DNA of 64,000 nucleotides, from assembly GCF_020685205.1 (NCBI RefSeq), contig NZ_JAJERB010000003.1, positions 248,001 through 312,000 of the forward strand, in the 5' to 3' direction. Origin of the DNA: Hymenobacter translucens. Lineage in GTDB: Bacteria; Bacteroidota; Bacteroidia; Cytophagales; Hymenobacteraceae. Below the pieces are notes generated by a model, which saw nothing but the letters and a program-made list of their open reading frames with translations, searched no databases and was not told the origin of the DNA. The translations under genes were made by a program, and so were the position numbers. Position 1 is the first letter of the stretch; each line of letters begins with the position of its first letter. Of this stretch, positions 53,019 through 61,158 are shown one piece after another.

Positions 53019-53056
53019 TGTTAAGCACCGTTATCAAGTGTTAAACAGTGTTAACG
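53019..53056. promoter_or_regulatory. Four TGTTAA-type repeats at 10-bp period
   Basis: Four units start TTAAGCACCG, TTATCAAGTG, TTAAACAGTG and TTAACGCC at 53021, 53031, 53041 and 53051, an exact 10-bp period. Two share AGTGTTAA fully. They lie in the gap between the GLPGLI/TonB operon and the histidine kinase. Tandem one-turn repeats are typical of OmpR-family operators; the regulator at 54689 may bind here and control both sides. Confidence 0.65.
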
Positions 53057-53113
53057 CCGCCCGCTTACCGGGTTGAACCCCGTATTTTCGTCCTCGACCT
53101 TCTGCCCCGGCCC

Positions 53114-54529
53114 ATGAAACGGCGTATCCGCTCCATCTTCTGGCTAATGACGCTGTGCATCCTGGGCATCAACGGCTTTCAGGCCTACTGGCTCTACACC
53201 ACCTACCAGCTCACCGTCGACCAGTTCGGGCGCACCGCCAACGAGGCGCTGCTGGCCGTGATGCTGCGCCAGCAGGTGTCGGCGGCCCGGCTGATCGTCC
53301 GCTCCCAGGCCGGGGGCCGGGCCGACCGCATCATCTTCCGCCAGTTCAACGCCACCGACGACAGCGCCAGCCGGGTGATTGTGCTGTCGTCGGGTGCGCC
53401 AGGGCACGCGGCGGGCCGGCGGGCCCGGCTCCGGGTTGAAAACCTGGTCCGTCATCACGGCGAGCGGCCTGCCTCCCAGCCGGCAAAACCCACCGACGTC
53501 AAGGCGGAGCTGGCGAAAATGGCGGCCAGCTACCACGCCGAGCTGCGCCGTCGCGACGCCGACGCCGAGTTCCGGCTCGACACCGTGCGGCTGACCCGGG
53601 GATTCGGGGCACCGGTTGTCCGCCGCCCCGTACCCGCCCGGCCCGGCTACTCCCTCGTAACCAAGGCCGTACCGCTGAGCGACCTGCTCGACGACAACCC
53701 CCTGCACGTGCAGGCCAGCTTCCGGCCGCCCACTTCCTACGTGCTGCGCCGGATGGGCGGGCTGCTGGCCGGCTCGGTGGGGCTGCTGGCGCTTACCACG
53801 GGCTGCTTTCTGCTGATGCTGAACACGATCCTGCGCCAGAAAAAGCTCTCCGAAGTGAAAAACGACTTCATCAACAACATGACCCACGAGCTCAAGACGC
53901 CCCTGGCCACGGTGTCGGCAGCGGTGGAGGCGCTCCAGCACTTCGGCGCGCTGCAGGACCCGCAGAAAACCCAGACCTACCTGTCGATTTCCCGGCAGGA
54001 GCTGCACCGCCTGTCGGAGCTGGTGGACAAGGTGCTGCACATGGCCGCCGAAGAGCGGGAGCCGCTCACGCTCAACCCCGAGCCGGTGCGCCCCGCCGAG
54101 CTGGTCCGGGAGCTGGTGGCGCACTACCAGCTTAAGTCTCCCAAGCCCGTGCACTTCGCCGTGGACCTGTCCGCTACCGACTCTTTGCTGCTGGACCGCG
54201 TTCACGTCGGCAACGTCATCAACAACCTGATCGATAACGCCATCAAGTATTCCCGGGAGCAGGTCAGCATCGGCATCCGGGGGCGGCGCGAGGGTGGCGG
54301 CTGGCGGCTGACGGTGCAGGACGACGGCATCGGCATTCCGCGGAGCTACCAGCCCGCCATCTTCGACCGGTTTTTTCGCGTCCCGACCGGCAACCTTCAC
54401 CCCGTCAAGGGCTTTGGCCTGGGCCTGTACTACGTGCGGCAGGTGGTGGAGCGCCACGGCGGCCACATCGACGTACGCTCCGAGCCGGGCCAGGGCAGTG
54501 AGTTCAGCCTGTGGATTCCGGTGGGGTGA
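53114..54529 (+). CDS. Sensor histidine kinase
   Basis: This 471-residue protein has two membrane helices (about 10-30 and 212-235) around a periplasmic sensor domain. The dimerisation domain has H258 in NNMTHELKTPLATV, then an ATPase with VINNLIDNAIKYS, DDGIGIP and GFGLGLYYVRQVVERHGG. It probably phosphorylates the regulator encoded 159 bp downstream. Divergent placement next to a TonB/GLPGLI operon suggests control of that operon in response to an envelope signal. ATG 53114 begins the first membrane segment. Confidence 0.94.
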   Translation: MKRRIRSIFWLMTLCILGINGFQAYWLYTTYQLTVDQFGRTANEALLAVMLRQQVSAARLIVRSQAGGRADRIIFRQFNATDDSASRVIVLSSGAPGHAAGRRARLRVENLVRHHGERPASQPAKPTDVKAELAKMAASYHAELRRRDADAEFRLDTVRLTRGFGAPVVRRPVPARPGYSLVTKAVPLSDLLDDNPLHVQASFRPPTSYVLRRMGGLLAGSVGLLALTTGCFLLMLNTILRQKKLSEVKNDFINNMTHELKTPLATVSAAVEALQHFGALQDPQKTQTYLSISRQELHRLSELVDKVLHMAAEEREPLTLNPEPVRPAELVRELVAHYQLKSPKPVHFAVDLSATDSLLLDRVHVGNVINNLIDNAIKYSREQVSIGIRGRREGGGWRLTVQDDGIGIPRSYQPAIFDRFFRVPTGNLHPVKGFGLGLYYVRQVVERHGGHIDVRSEPGQGSEFSLWIPVG

Positions 54530-54532
54530 CAT

Positions 54533-54660
54533 CAGTTGTCAGTTGATAGTTGTCCGTTGTCAGAAACGACGGAGCTGCGTCCTCACGAATCATTTCCCGG
54601 AACTGACAACGCAGAACTGATAACGAACAACTGACAACGAGCAACTGACAACTGACAACT
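54533..54660. repeat. CAACTGA/TGACAAC heptamer repeats between kinase and regulator
   Basis: The left part (54533-54563) has GTTGTC/AGTTGAT-type units. The right part (54601-54660) has many copies of AACTGACAAC with 7-bp steps, in the inverse orientation. The two parts can pair into a long hairpin around a 37-bp centre. This non-coding array interrupts what is normally a closely spaced gene pair. Confidence 0.8.
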
Positions 54661-54688
54661 AATAAAAAACAGCTAACAACTTAAAAAA

Positions 54689-55360
54689 ATGCCCTCCGTA
54701 CTGCTGGTTGAAGACGAAGCCGCGCTGGCCCTGATTGTGCAGGACAGCCTCACCATGCGGGGCTTTGCCGTGCAGTGCGCCGCCGACGGCGCCCAGGCCC
54801 TGGCCTTGTTCCGGCAGCAGCCGCCCGACATCGTGGTGGCCGACGTGATGATGCCCGTGCTGGACGGCTTTTCCCTGGCCGAGCAGATCCGCCGCGAAAA
54901 CCAGCAGGTACCCATCATCTTCCTGACGGCCCGCTCCCAGCCCGCCGACGTGGTCCGGGGCTTTGAGCTGGGCGGCAATGACTACCTGCGCAAGCCTTTC
55001 AGCATGGACGAGCTGATTGTGCGGATTCAGGCCCTGCTGGCCCGCCGCCAGTCCGCTCCGGCGTCCGGCATGCTGTCCCTGGGCCGCTTTCAGTTCGACT
55101 ACCCCCGGCAGAAGCTGCTGCTCGACGGGCAGGAGAAAACCTTGTCCCACCGCGAGGCCGAGCTGCTCAAGCGCCTCTACGACCAGCGCAACCAGGTGCT
55201 GGAGCGCGGCGCGGTGCTGCGGGAGCTATGGGGCGACGACAGCTTCTTCAACGGCCGCAGCCTCGACGTATTCATCACCAAGCTCCGCCAGCACCTGCGG
55301 CCCGACGCCCGGGTGCAGATCGTAAACATCCGCGGCGTGGGCTACAAGCTGATGCTCTAG
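54689..55360 (+). CDS. OmpR-family response regulator
   Basis: This 223-residue protein has a receiver with phospho-acceptor D52 (DIVVADVMMPVLDG) and lysine in DYLRKPFSMDE. The winged helix has SHREAELLKRLYDQRNQVLE, VFITKLRQHL and IVNIRGVGYKLML. It belongs with the upstream kinase. Two direct-repeat units before the kinase gene are its likely targets. It starts with ATG 54689 after the heptamer repeat array. Confidence 0.95.
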   Translation: MPSVLLVEDEAALALIVQDSLTMRGFAVQCAADGAQALALFRQQPPDIVVADVMMPVLDGFSLAEQIRRENQQVPIIFLTARSQPADVVRGFELGGNDYLRKPFSMDELIVRIQALLARRQSAPASGMLSLGRFQFDYPRQKLLLDGQEKTLSHREAELLKRLYDQRNQVLERGAVLRELWGDDSFFNGRSLDVFITKLRQHLRPDARVQIVNIRGVGYKLML

Positions 55361-55413
55361 CTCGCAGAGGTGCTTCGAGCTTAGCTGCTGACCGGCGAAG
55401 GGAAGGTTAAAGG

Positions 55414-55528
55414 GCGGTCATTCCGAGCGAAGCCGAGGAATCTCGCGTGCTGATGTTGTGACGGTAATTTCAACGAAGCGGCCGAGATGCTTCGCATGAC
55501 GTGCTTTTCCCAACAACATCAGCACGCA
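55414..55528. repeat. Dispersed palindromic repeat, copy C
   Basis: It has GCGGTCATTCCGAGCGAAGC and CGAGGAATCTCGCGTGCTGA. GCGTGCTGATGTTGT (55445-55459) is the exact complement of ACAACATCAGCACGC (55513-55527). Confidence 0.75.
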
Positions 55529-55600
55529 AGAACAGCTTCGCTACCCTGCGGGACATCGGCAAGCCCGGAATAAGCGTCCCCTTTAACCACGCTGAGCAGC

Positions 55601-57832
55601 TCACCCCTTAAAGTAAATCCGGAACGTGGTACCCTCCCCCGGCCGGCTGCTGACTTCCACGTGCCCGCCGTGGCTTTGCACCAGCCGGTTGACGAGGTAC
55701 AGGCCCATGCCGGTGCCCTCAGTGTGGGAGTGAAACCGCCGAAACAGCTGAAACAGCTGGCTGCCGTAGCGGTCCAGGTCGATGCCCAGGCCGTTATCGG
55801 TGAGGGTGAGCACTACGCCGCCGCTCTCGGGGGCCGACGTCAGCCGGATGAGGGCGGGCCGGTCGGGGCTGGCGTACTTGAGGGCGTTGCTGAGCAGGTT
55901 GTAGAGCACGCTCTGCAGGTTGGTGCGCCGGAAGGGCACGACGGGAGCCGCGGAGAAATCATACTCGATCCGGGCTTCGCCGTGCCGAACCTGCTCGCGC
56001 AGGCTGGCTACGATTTCGGCCGTGAGCAACGCCAGGTCCACCGTTTCGGGCAGCTCCTCGGTGGGTTCGCGCTGCACCTGCACCAGCTCCGACAGCGTGT
56101 GGATGGTGGTGTAGATCTGCTGCAAAGCCTGCCCGAACATATTCACCATGGCCGGGGCCTCGGGGTCGGTAAAGGACGCCGTGCGCATCAGCTCCTCGAA
56201 GATGCCGGCCATGTTGTTGATCGGCTGCTTCAGGTCGTGCGAGGCCGTGTACACGAAGTTGTCCAGGTCCTGGTTGGTGCGCGTGAGCTCGTCGTTCTGG
56301 CTTTGCAGCCGGACCTGGGCCTGCTTTTTCTCGTCGATGTCGGTGCAGGAGCCGCACCACTGCAGGATGCGGCCGTGGTCGTCGCGCAAAGGCAGCGCCT
56401 GGTTGAGAAACCACCGGTAGCTGCCGTCCCGGGACCGGAGGCGGCACTCCGCCTCGTAATAGTCGCCGCTGAAAAGGCAGTGGGTCCAGCGGGCCCGGGC
56501 GGCCTGCCGGTCGTCGGGGTGCACCAGCGCGTTCCACATGGCCGGCCCCAGGCTGTCTTCCAGCGTGTAGCCGGTGTAGTCGAGCCAGCGCTGGTTGAAG
56601 TACTGCACCTGCCCGGCCGCGTCGGAAGTCCAGACCAGCTGGGGGATAACTTCCGACAGCACCCGGAACCGCTCGGTGGTGGCCCGCAGCTGCTCCTGCA
56701 CGTCGATGTACTGCTGAATGTCGGTGGCCATGCCGATGCGCTGCACAATGCGGCCGTTGCCGTCGCGCAGCGGAGCCGAGCGGGTCAGAAAGCAGCGGTA
56801 CTGCCCGGTGGCGGCTTCCCGCACCAGCAGCTCCAGATCGAATACTTCCTCCAGCTCTTCCGGGCGGGCGTAGCGGGCCCGCAGCCGGGTGGCGTCGTAT
56901 GGATGCAGGGCCTGCATCCAGCCGTAGCCATAGCTTTGCTCTTCCGTGAGGCCGGTGTAGCTCAGCCAGTAGGGATTGGCGTAGTCCTGGCGGCCGTCGG
57001 GCAGGCTGGTCCACACAAACTGGCTTTGCAGCTCGGCCAGGGCCCGGAACCGGCGGGCGTTTTCCTGCCGGGCCCGCCGGGCCTCGCGCTCGGCTGTCAC
57101 GTCCTGCATGGCCCCCAGCACGCGGATGGCCCGGCCCTGCTCGTCGCGCACGATGCAGGCGCGGTCGACCACCTCGGCCCAGGCCCCGCAGGCGCGCCGA
57201 AACCGAAACTCGGTGGTAATCACGGCGTCGGTGCCGGCCAGAGCCGCTTCGTACTGGGCCTGTACGCCGGGCAGGTCGTCGGGGTGCACGTGCGCTTCCC
57301 AGAAGCCGGCGGTCTGGGTTTCGGGTCCGGGGTTGTAGCCAAATACCTTATGAAAATGCTCGTTGCGCCAGGTCAGGCCGGTGCGCAGGTCGGTGTCCCA
57401 GATCGAGTCGTGGGTGGCGGTGGCCAGCAGGCCGAAGTCCGAGCGGGTCTGCTGCTCGGCGGCGTGCTCCGATGTCACGTCCTGGGCGTGGTGCATCAGG
57501 TAGCGCAGCCGGCCGTTGGCGTCGCTCACGGGCCAGTGCGTGACGCGCCAGATCTGACCCGGCCGGGCCGCATCGGGTGGTAGCTCCACGGCGTGGCGGC
57601 TCCGGTGCAGGCGCACCTGGTCGAGGGCAAGCTGCAGCTGCCCGGCGGTGGCCGGGTTTTCGGCCGGGTACACGGCCGTCAGGGGCTGGCCTACCACGGC
57701 CGCGCGGGGCTGCTGCACCAGGTCCAGAAACGCATCGGTGGCGGCCAGCACGGTCAGCTCGGGCGACAGGGCCGCACAGCACCCAGGATAGGACGCGAAC
57801 AGCAACTCAAAATCGACGGACGCGGCAGACAT
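55601..57832 (-). CDS. Multi-PAS sensor histidine kinase
   Basis: This 743-residue cytoplasmic protein has four PAS domains in a row (starting near residues 10, 140, 265 and 390), each ending in a PAC-like segment. A classical HisKA domain has H532 in YTASHDLKQPINN. The ATPase has VLYNLLSNALKYA and GTGMGLYLVNRLVQSHGG. No membrane helix is seen, so it senses an internal signal such as redox state, oxygen or light. No regulator is adjacent, making it an orphan. ATG 57832 is supported by a TATATTTG -7 box 59 bp upstream. Confidence 0.92.
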   Translation of the reverse strand: MSAASVDFELLFASYPGCCAALSPELTVLAATDAFLDLVQQPRAAVVGQPLTAVYPAENPATAGQLQLALDQVRLHRSRHAVELPPDAARPGQIWRVTHWPVSDANGRLRYLMHHAQDVTSEHAAEQQTRSDFGLLATATHDSIWDTDLRTGLTWRNEHFHKVFGYNPGPETQTAGFWEAHVHPDDLPGVQAQYEAALAGTDAVITTEFRFRRACGAWAEVVDRACIVRDEQGRAIRVLGAMQDVTAEREARRARQENARRFRALAELQSQFVWTSLPDGRQDYANPYWLSYTGLTEEQSYGYGWMQALHPYDATRLRARYARPEELEEVFDLELLVREAATGQYRCFLTRSAPLRDGNGRIVQRIGMATDIQQYIDVQEQLRATTERFRVLSEVIPQLVWTSDAAGQVQYFNQRWLDYTGYTLEDSLGPAMWNALVHPDDRQAARARWTHCLFSGDYYEAECRLRSRDGSYRWFLNQALPLRDDHGRILQWCGSCTDIDEKKQAQVRLQSQNDELTRTNQDLDNFVYTASHDLKQPINNMAGIFEELMRTASFTDPEAPAMVNMFGQALQQIYTTIHTLSELVQVQREPTEELPETVDLALLTAEIVASLREQVRHGEARIEYDFSAAPVVPFRRTNLQSVLYNLLSNALKYASPDRPALIRLTSAPESGGVVLTLTDNGLGIDLDRYGSQLFQLFRRFHSHTEGTGMGLYLVNRLVQSHGGHVEVSSRPGEGTTFRIYFKG

Positions 57833-57890
57833 GGCGGCTAAAAATAAAGGGGGCTTGTCCGGCGTACGGCCCCGCCCCACCGGCCGCTAA

Positions 57891-57898
57891 CAAATATA
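57891..57898 (-). promoter_or_regulatory. Bacteroidota -7 box
   Basis: The minus strand reads TATATTTG, an exact match to the TAnnTTTG consensus, 59 bp before the start codon of the multi-PAS kinase. The -33 element is less clear. Confidence 0.5.
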
Positions 57899-58013
57899 AT
57901 TTTTTCCGGGACTTGGCGAAGGCAGATGGAATCGGAGCAGCTGCCCGCGGAAATGAAGTAGCCCTACCACTTCGTAGAAGCAAGCCGCCAGCCAGCCCGA
58001 TCATCACCTAATT

Positions 58014-58171
58014 AGAACGTCATTCCGAGCGAAGCCGAGGAATCTCGCGAGCTTCGTTGACTTAGTAACCCCAGCGAAGCGGGAGAGATGCTTCGCTCTG
58101 CTCAGCATGACGTTCTTATTACCCCATACGGCAGCACGCGGGATTCTTCGACAAGCTCGGAATGACGTTCT
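58014..58171. repeat. Dispersed palindromic repeat, copy D
   Basis: AGAACGTCATTCCGAGC (58014-58030) is the exact complement of GCTCGGAATGACGTTCT (58155-58171). Between them are the common modules CGAGGAATCTCGCG, GAGATGCTTCGCTC and GGCAGCACGCGGGATTC. Confidence 0.8.
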
Positions 58172-58292
58172 GTTCCGAACCACTCTTTTTCTCAAGCATC
58201 AGCAAGCGGAAGTTGCTTGGCTGACTTCCTATCCCCCGGGCTGCTCAGTCTGACCCGTCTTGCCTTACTCCCATCATCAGGGGCTCAGCTTT

Positions 58293-61064
58293 CTACTTCA
58301 CCGGCAGGTCGATGGTGACGATGGTGCCGCGGCCGGGGCGGGAGTTGATGCTGAGCTGGCCGCCGAGCAGGTCCACGCGGTTGCGGATGCCGGCCAGCCC
58401 GATACCTTTCACCGATGCCATGGCGGAAGCGTCGAAGCCCACCCCGTCGTCCTCCACCAGAATCTGCAGGGCCGGGCCTTCGCGCAGGATATGCACAAAC
58501 ACATCCGCCGCCCGGGCGTGCTTGATGATGTTGTTGAGCAGCTCCTGCACGATGCGGTACACCGAAATAGCCACTTCCGAGTTTTTCGGCAGCGGCTCGC
58601 GCAGCCCTTCCAGGTTGAGCTGCACGTTGAGCTTCTGGCTGGGAATCCGCTTGACCAGCTCTTCCAGGGCGGTTTTCAGGCCAAAGTCTTCCAGGATGCC
58701 GGGGGTCAGCTCGAAGGAGATGGTGCGGGTGGCCTTGATGGCCTCGTCGAGCAGCTTCACGACTGGGCCGGCCACTACGGGCTTGATGTTGCTTTCCAGG
58801 TTGAGCTTGGTGGCGTACAGCAACTGCCCCACCCCGTTGTGCAGGCTTTCGGCAATGCGGCGCCGCTCCTGCTCCTGGGTGGTGAGGATAGCAGCCAGCA
58901 CTTCCTGCTGCTGCCGTAGCTTGAGGGCAGTCGTTTCTTGCATCAGCCGGTCCCGCTCGCTCACGTCGCGTAGCACCACCAGGGCCAGACCGTTGATGCC
59001 CTCGGCGTCTGCCTGCAGCACGGCAGGCAGGCCGGCATCGGGATTATCCACCTTCAGCAGGGGCGTGAAGTACGCGTCGAAGTGCCCGGCGCTGCGGGCA
59101 ATGGTGAGCCCGGGCAGCATCAGCCGCTCGCCCTGCAAGGCACCGTCCACTACCCGCTCCAGCAGGTTGGGCTCTACGTGCTGCACCAGCTCGCTGAGCA
59201 GACGACCCCGCAGCGCCTTTTCCGGGTCGAGAAAGAAGATTTCGGCCACCTTGTTGCAGGCCACCACCCGTCCCTGCCGGTCAATGGCCACGATGCCGTC
59301 GATGCTGTTATCAAGCAGGCTTTCGGAAAATTCCTTTTCCAGGTGCAGCTGGCGCTTCTGCTCTTCCACCTGCGTCACGTCGATAGCCACGATAATAGCC
59401 TCCTGGCGCTGCTCGTCGAAGAAGCCATAGTTGCGGAAGTACACTGGGCGGCCAGTCGCCTTCAGCTCACTCACGTACTCGGTGCGCCCCCCGCTCAGCA
59501 GCGTTTGCAGGCAGTCGTGGTGTTCGGGAAAAAGGTCTACGATGTTTCGGCCGACCAGCTCGGCCGGGTTTGCTCCCAGAACCCGGAGCCCCTCGCCCGA
59601 AAGCTCGACGATGGTGCCGTCGGGCCGGAGGCGCTTCAGGATCAGGGGCAGATTTTCGAGTACGCCCTGCACGACCAGGTTTTTGAAGTGCAGCTCCTCC
59701 TGCTCGGCGCGCCGGGCCGTGACGTCGCGCACCACGCCGGTGAAGCCTATCGTCTGGCCCCGCTCCACGATGGTCTGCCCGGCCGAGGAGATATAGCGCA
59801 CCGTGCCATCGGGCAACAGCAGGCGGTACTCCAGGGCCAGCAGGGTCCGGTTGTCGACCGCTGCCTGAGTGGCGGCATTCACCCGGTCGGCGTCGTCGGG
59901 ATGGAAGCGGCCCAGCACCTCCCCGATGGGCAGCACGTCAGCATCCTCGCCCAGGCCAAAGGCAATGCGGGCCCGCCGGTCCAGCCGGATCGTGCCGGCG
60001 ACCATGTTCCAGGTGAAGATGCCGGTCCGGGAGGCATCGAGGGCCAGCTGCAGGTGTTCCTCGCTTTTCCGCAGCTCCGCTGCCGCCTGGTGGGTGGCCG
60101 TCACGTCGCGCCACACCACGTGCACGACGCCTTCGCCCCCGCCCAGCTCGATGGGCGTGAGCACGGCCTCCACCCAGATTTCCTCGCCGGTGAGCTTGTA
60201 CATCAGGGCCTCGCAGCGCATCGAACCGCGCCGCAGCGCCTCGCGCACGGCCGCTAGGAACATATCGGCGGTGCGCGTGCCGTCGGGCTGATGCTCAGGG
60301 GCGTGGCTCCAGGCCAGCTGGCCCACGAGCTGGTCTTTGCGGTAGGCCCCCAGCAGGCGCAGCGCCGCTTCGTTGCAGTCGAGGTAGCTGCGGCCCTGGA
60401 GCAGCACTACCGCGTCGTTGCTGCTTTCGAAGAGCTTGCGGAACCGGGCCTCACTGGCCTGCAGCGCTTCGGTGGTGCGGCGGCTCGCCGTAACGTCGAT
60501 CAGCGCCAGACGGCAGCGGGTGGCTTTTATCTGGCCGGGCGGGCGTATGGCCAGTCCCTCGAGCCGGGCCACGAAGGGCGTACCATCCTGGCGCTGCATC
60601 GTCAGCTCGCAGCTCTGGCGGGTGTCGGCGGCCAGCACCTTCAGCAGAAACGCCCGCAAACCCTGGCGGCTTTGCATTTCCACGAACAGCGGAAACTGGC
60701 GGCCCACCAGCTGCTGGCGCACCGTGCCCAGCAGCTGGGTGGCGGCCAGGTTGAGCTGCTCAATCACGCCCTGCTCGTCCACGGTACAATAGCCCATGGG
60801 GGCAAACTCGTAGAGGTCGATAAACTGGGCCCGCACGGTTTCGGCTTCCATCTGGGCCCGCAGCAGCTCCTCGTACTGCATCTCCAGCTCGATCTGGTGC
60901 ACCTGCAGCTCCTGCACCATGCGCTGCACCTCCTCCGGCGAGTGGTTTGTCACCGACATCGTAACGAGGTGGCGGCGCTGGTCGGCGCGGGTGCGTAGCT
61001 CGTGCAGGGCCTTGTGCAGGCTTCCCGGCCGGTCGGCTGCTCCCAAAGATTCGGTCTCGCTCAT
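58293..61064 (-). CDS. Multi-PAS histidine kinase with HisKA_3 core
   Basis: This 923-residue protein has an N-terminal coiled coil (EEVQRMVQELQVHQIELEMQ), then five PAS domains (near residues 90, 210, 335, 470 and 590). The NarX/DesK-type HisKA_3 domain has EQERRRIAESLHNGVGQLL with the phospho-histidine in SLHNG. The ATPase has VQELLNNIIKHA and GIGLAGIRNRVDLLGG. Such kinases act with LuxR-type regulators; none is adjacent. It follows the CheB/CheR fusion by 94 bp and probably takes part in the same pathway. Confidence 0.93.
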   Translation of the reverse strand: MSETESLGAADRPGSLHKALHELRTRADQRRHLVTMSVTNHSPEEVQRMVQELQVHQIELEMQYEELLRAQMEAETVRAQFIDLYEFAPMGYCTVDEQGVIEQLNLAATQLLGTVRQQLVGRQFPLFVEMQSRQGLRAFLLKVLAADTRQSCELTMQRQDGTPFVARLEGLAIRPPGQIKATRCRLALIDVTASRRTTEALQASEARFRKLFESSNDAVVLLQGRSYLDCNEAALRLLGAYRKDQLVGQLAWSHAPEHQPDGTRTADMFLAAVREALRRGSMRCEALMYKLTGEEIWVEAVLTPIELGGGEGVVHVVWRDVTATHQAAAELRKSEEHLQLALDASRTGIFTWNMVAGTIRLDRRARIAFGLGEDADVLPIGEVLGRFHPDDADRVNAATQAAVDNRTLLALEYRLLLPDGTVRYISSAGQTIVERGQTIGFTGVVRDVTARRAEQEELHFKNLVVQGVLENLPLILKRLRPDGTIVELSGEGLRVLGANPAELVGRNIVDLFPEHHDCLQTLLSGGRTEYVSELKATGRPVYFRNYGFFDEQRQEAIIVAIDVTQVEEQKRQLHLEKEFSESLLDNSIDGIVAIDRQGRVVACNKVAEIFFLDPEKALRGRLLSELVQHVEPNLLERVVDGALQGERLMLPGLTIARSAGHFDAYFTPLLKVDNPDAGLPAVLQADAEGINGLALVVLRDVSERDRLMQETTALKLRQQQEVLAAILTTQEQERRRIAESLHNGVGQLLYATKLNLESNIKPVVAGPVVKLLDEAIKATRTISFELTPGILEDFGLKTALEELVKRIPSQKLNVQLNLEGLREPLPKNSEVAISVYRIVQELLNNIIKHARAADVFVHILREGPALQILVEDDGVGFDASAMASVKGIGLAGIRNRVDLLGGQLSINSRPGRGTIVTIDLPVK

Positions 61065-61158
61065 AGCGTAGATTACGGAATAAACCCCATTCCGGCGGGG
61101 GTGGCCTTTGCAGATTTGGCGGGCCGGGCGCAGCCGCCCCTAGCCGTTGAGGCCGGGG

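Larger units (their letters stand above)
57833..58292. other. Intergenic region with promoter and repeat
   Basis: This 460-bp gap between two leftward kinase genes has an AT-rich promoter segment near 57890 and the dispersed repeat copy D at 58014-58171. No coding frame looks real. Confidence 0.6.

Noticed and set aside
49357..53076. Very long forward open frame (1239 codons) opposite the TonB receptor and GLPGLI genes
   Set aside because: It is antisense to two well-recognised genes, low in complexity (Val, Gly, Gln, Ala) and an effect of high GC in the third codon position.
53144..54532. Minus-strand open frame opposite the kinase at 53114
   Set aside because: Shadow; kinase motifs are on the plus strand.
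55661..57583. Plus-strand open frame opposite the multi-PAS kinase
   Set aside because: Shadow; the minus strand has four PAS domains and a kinase core.
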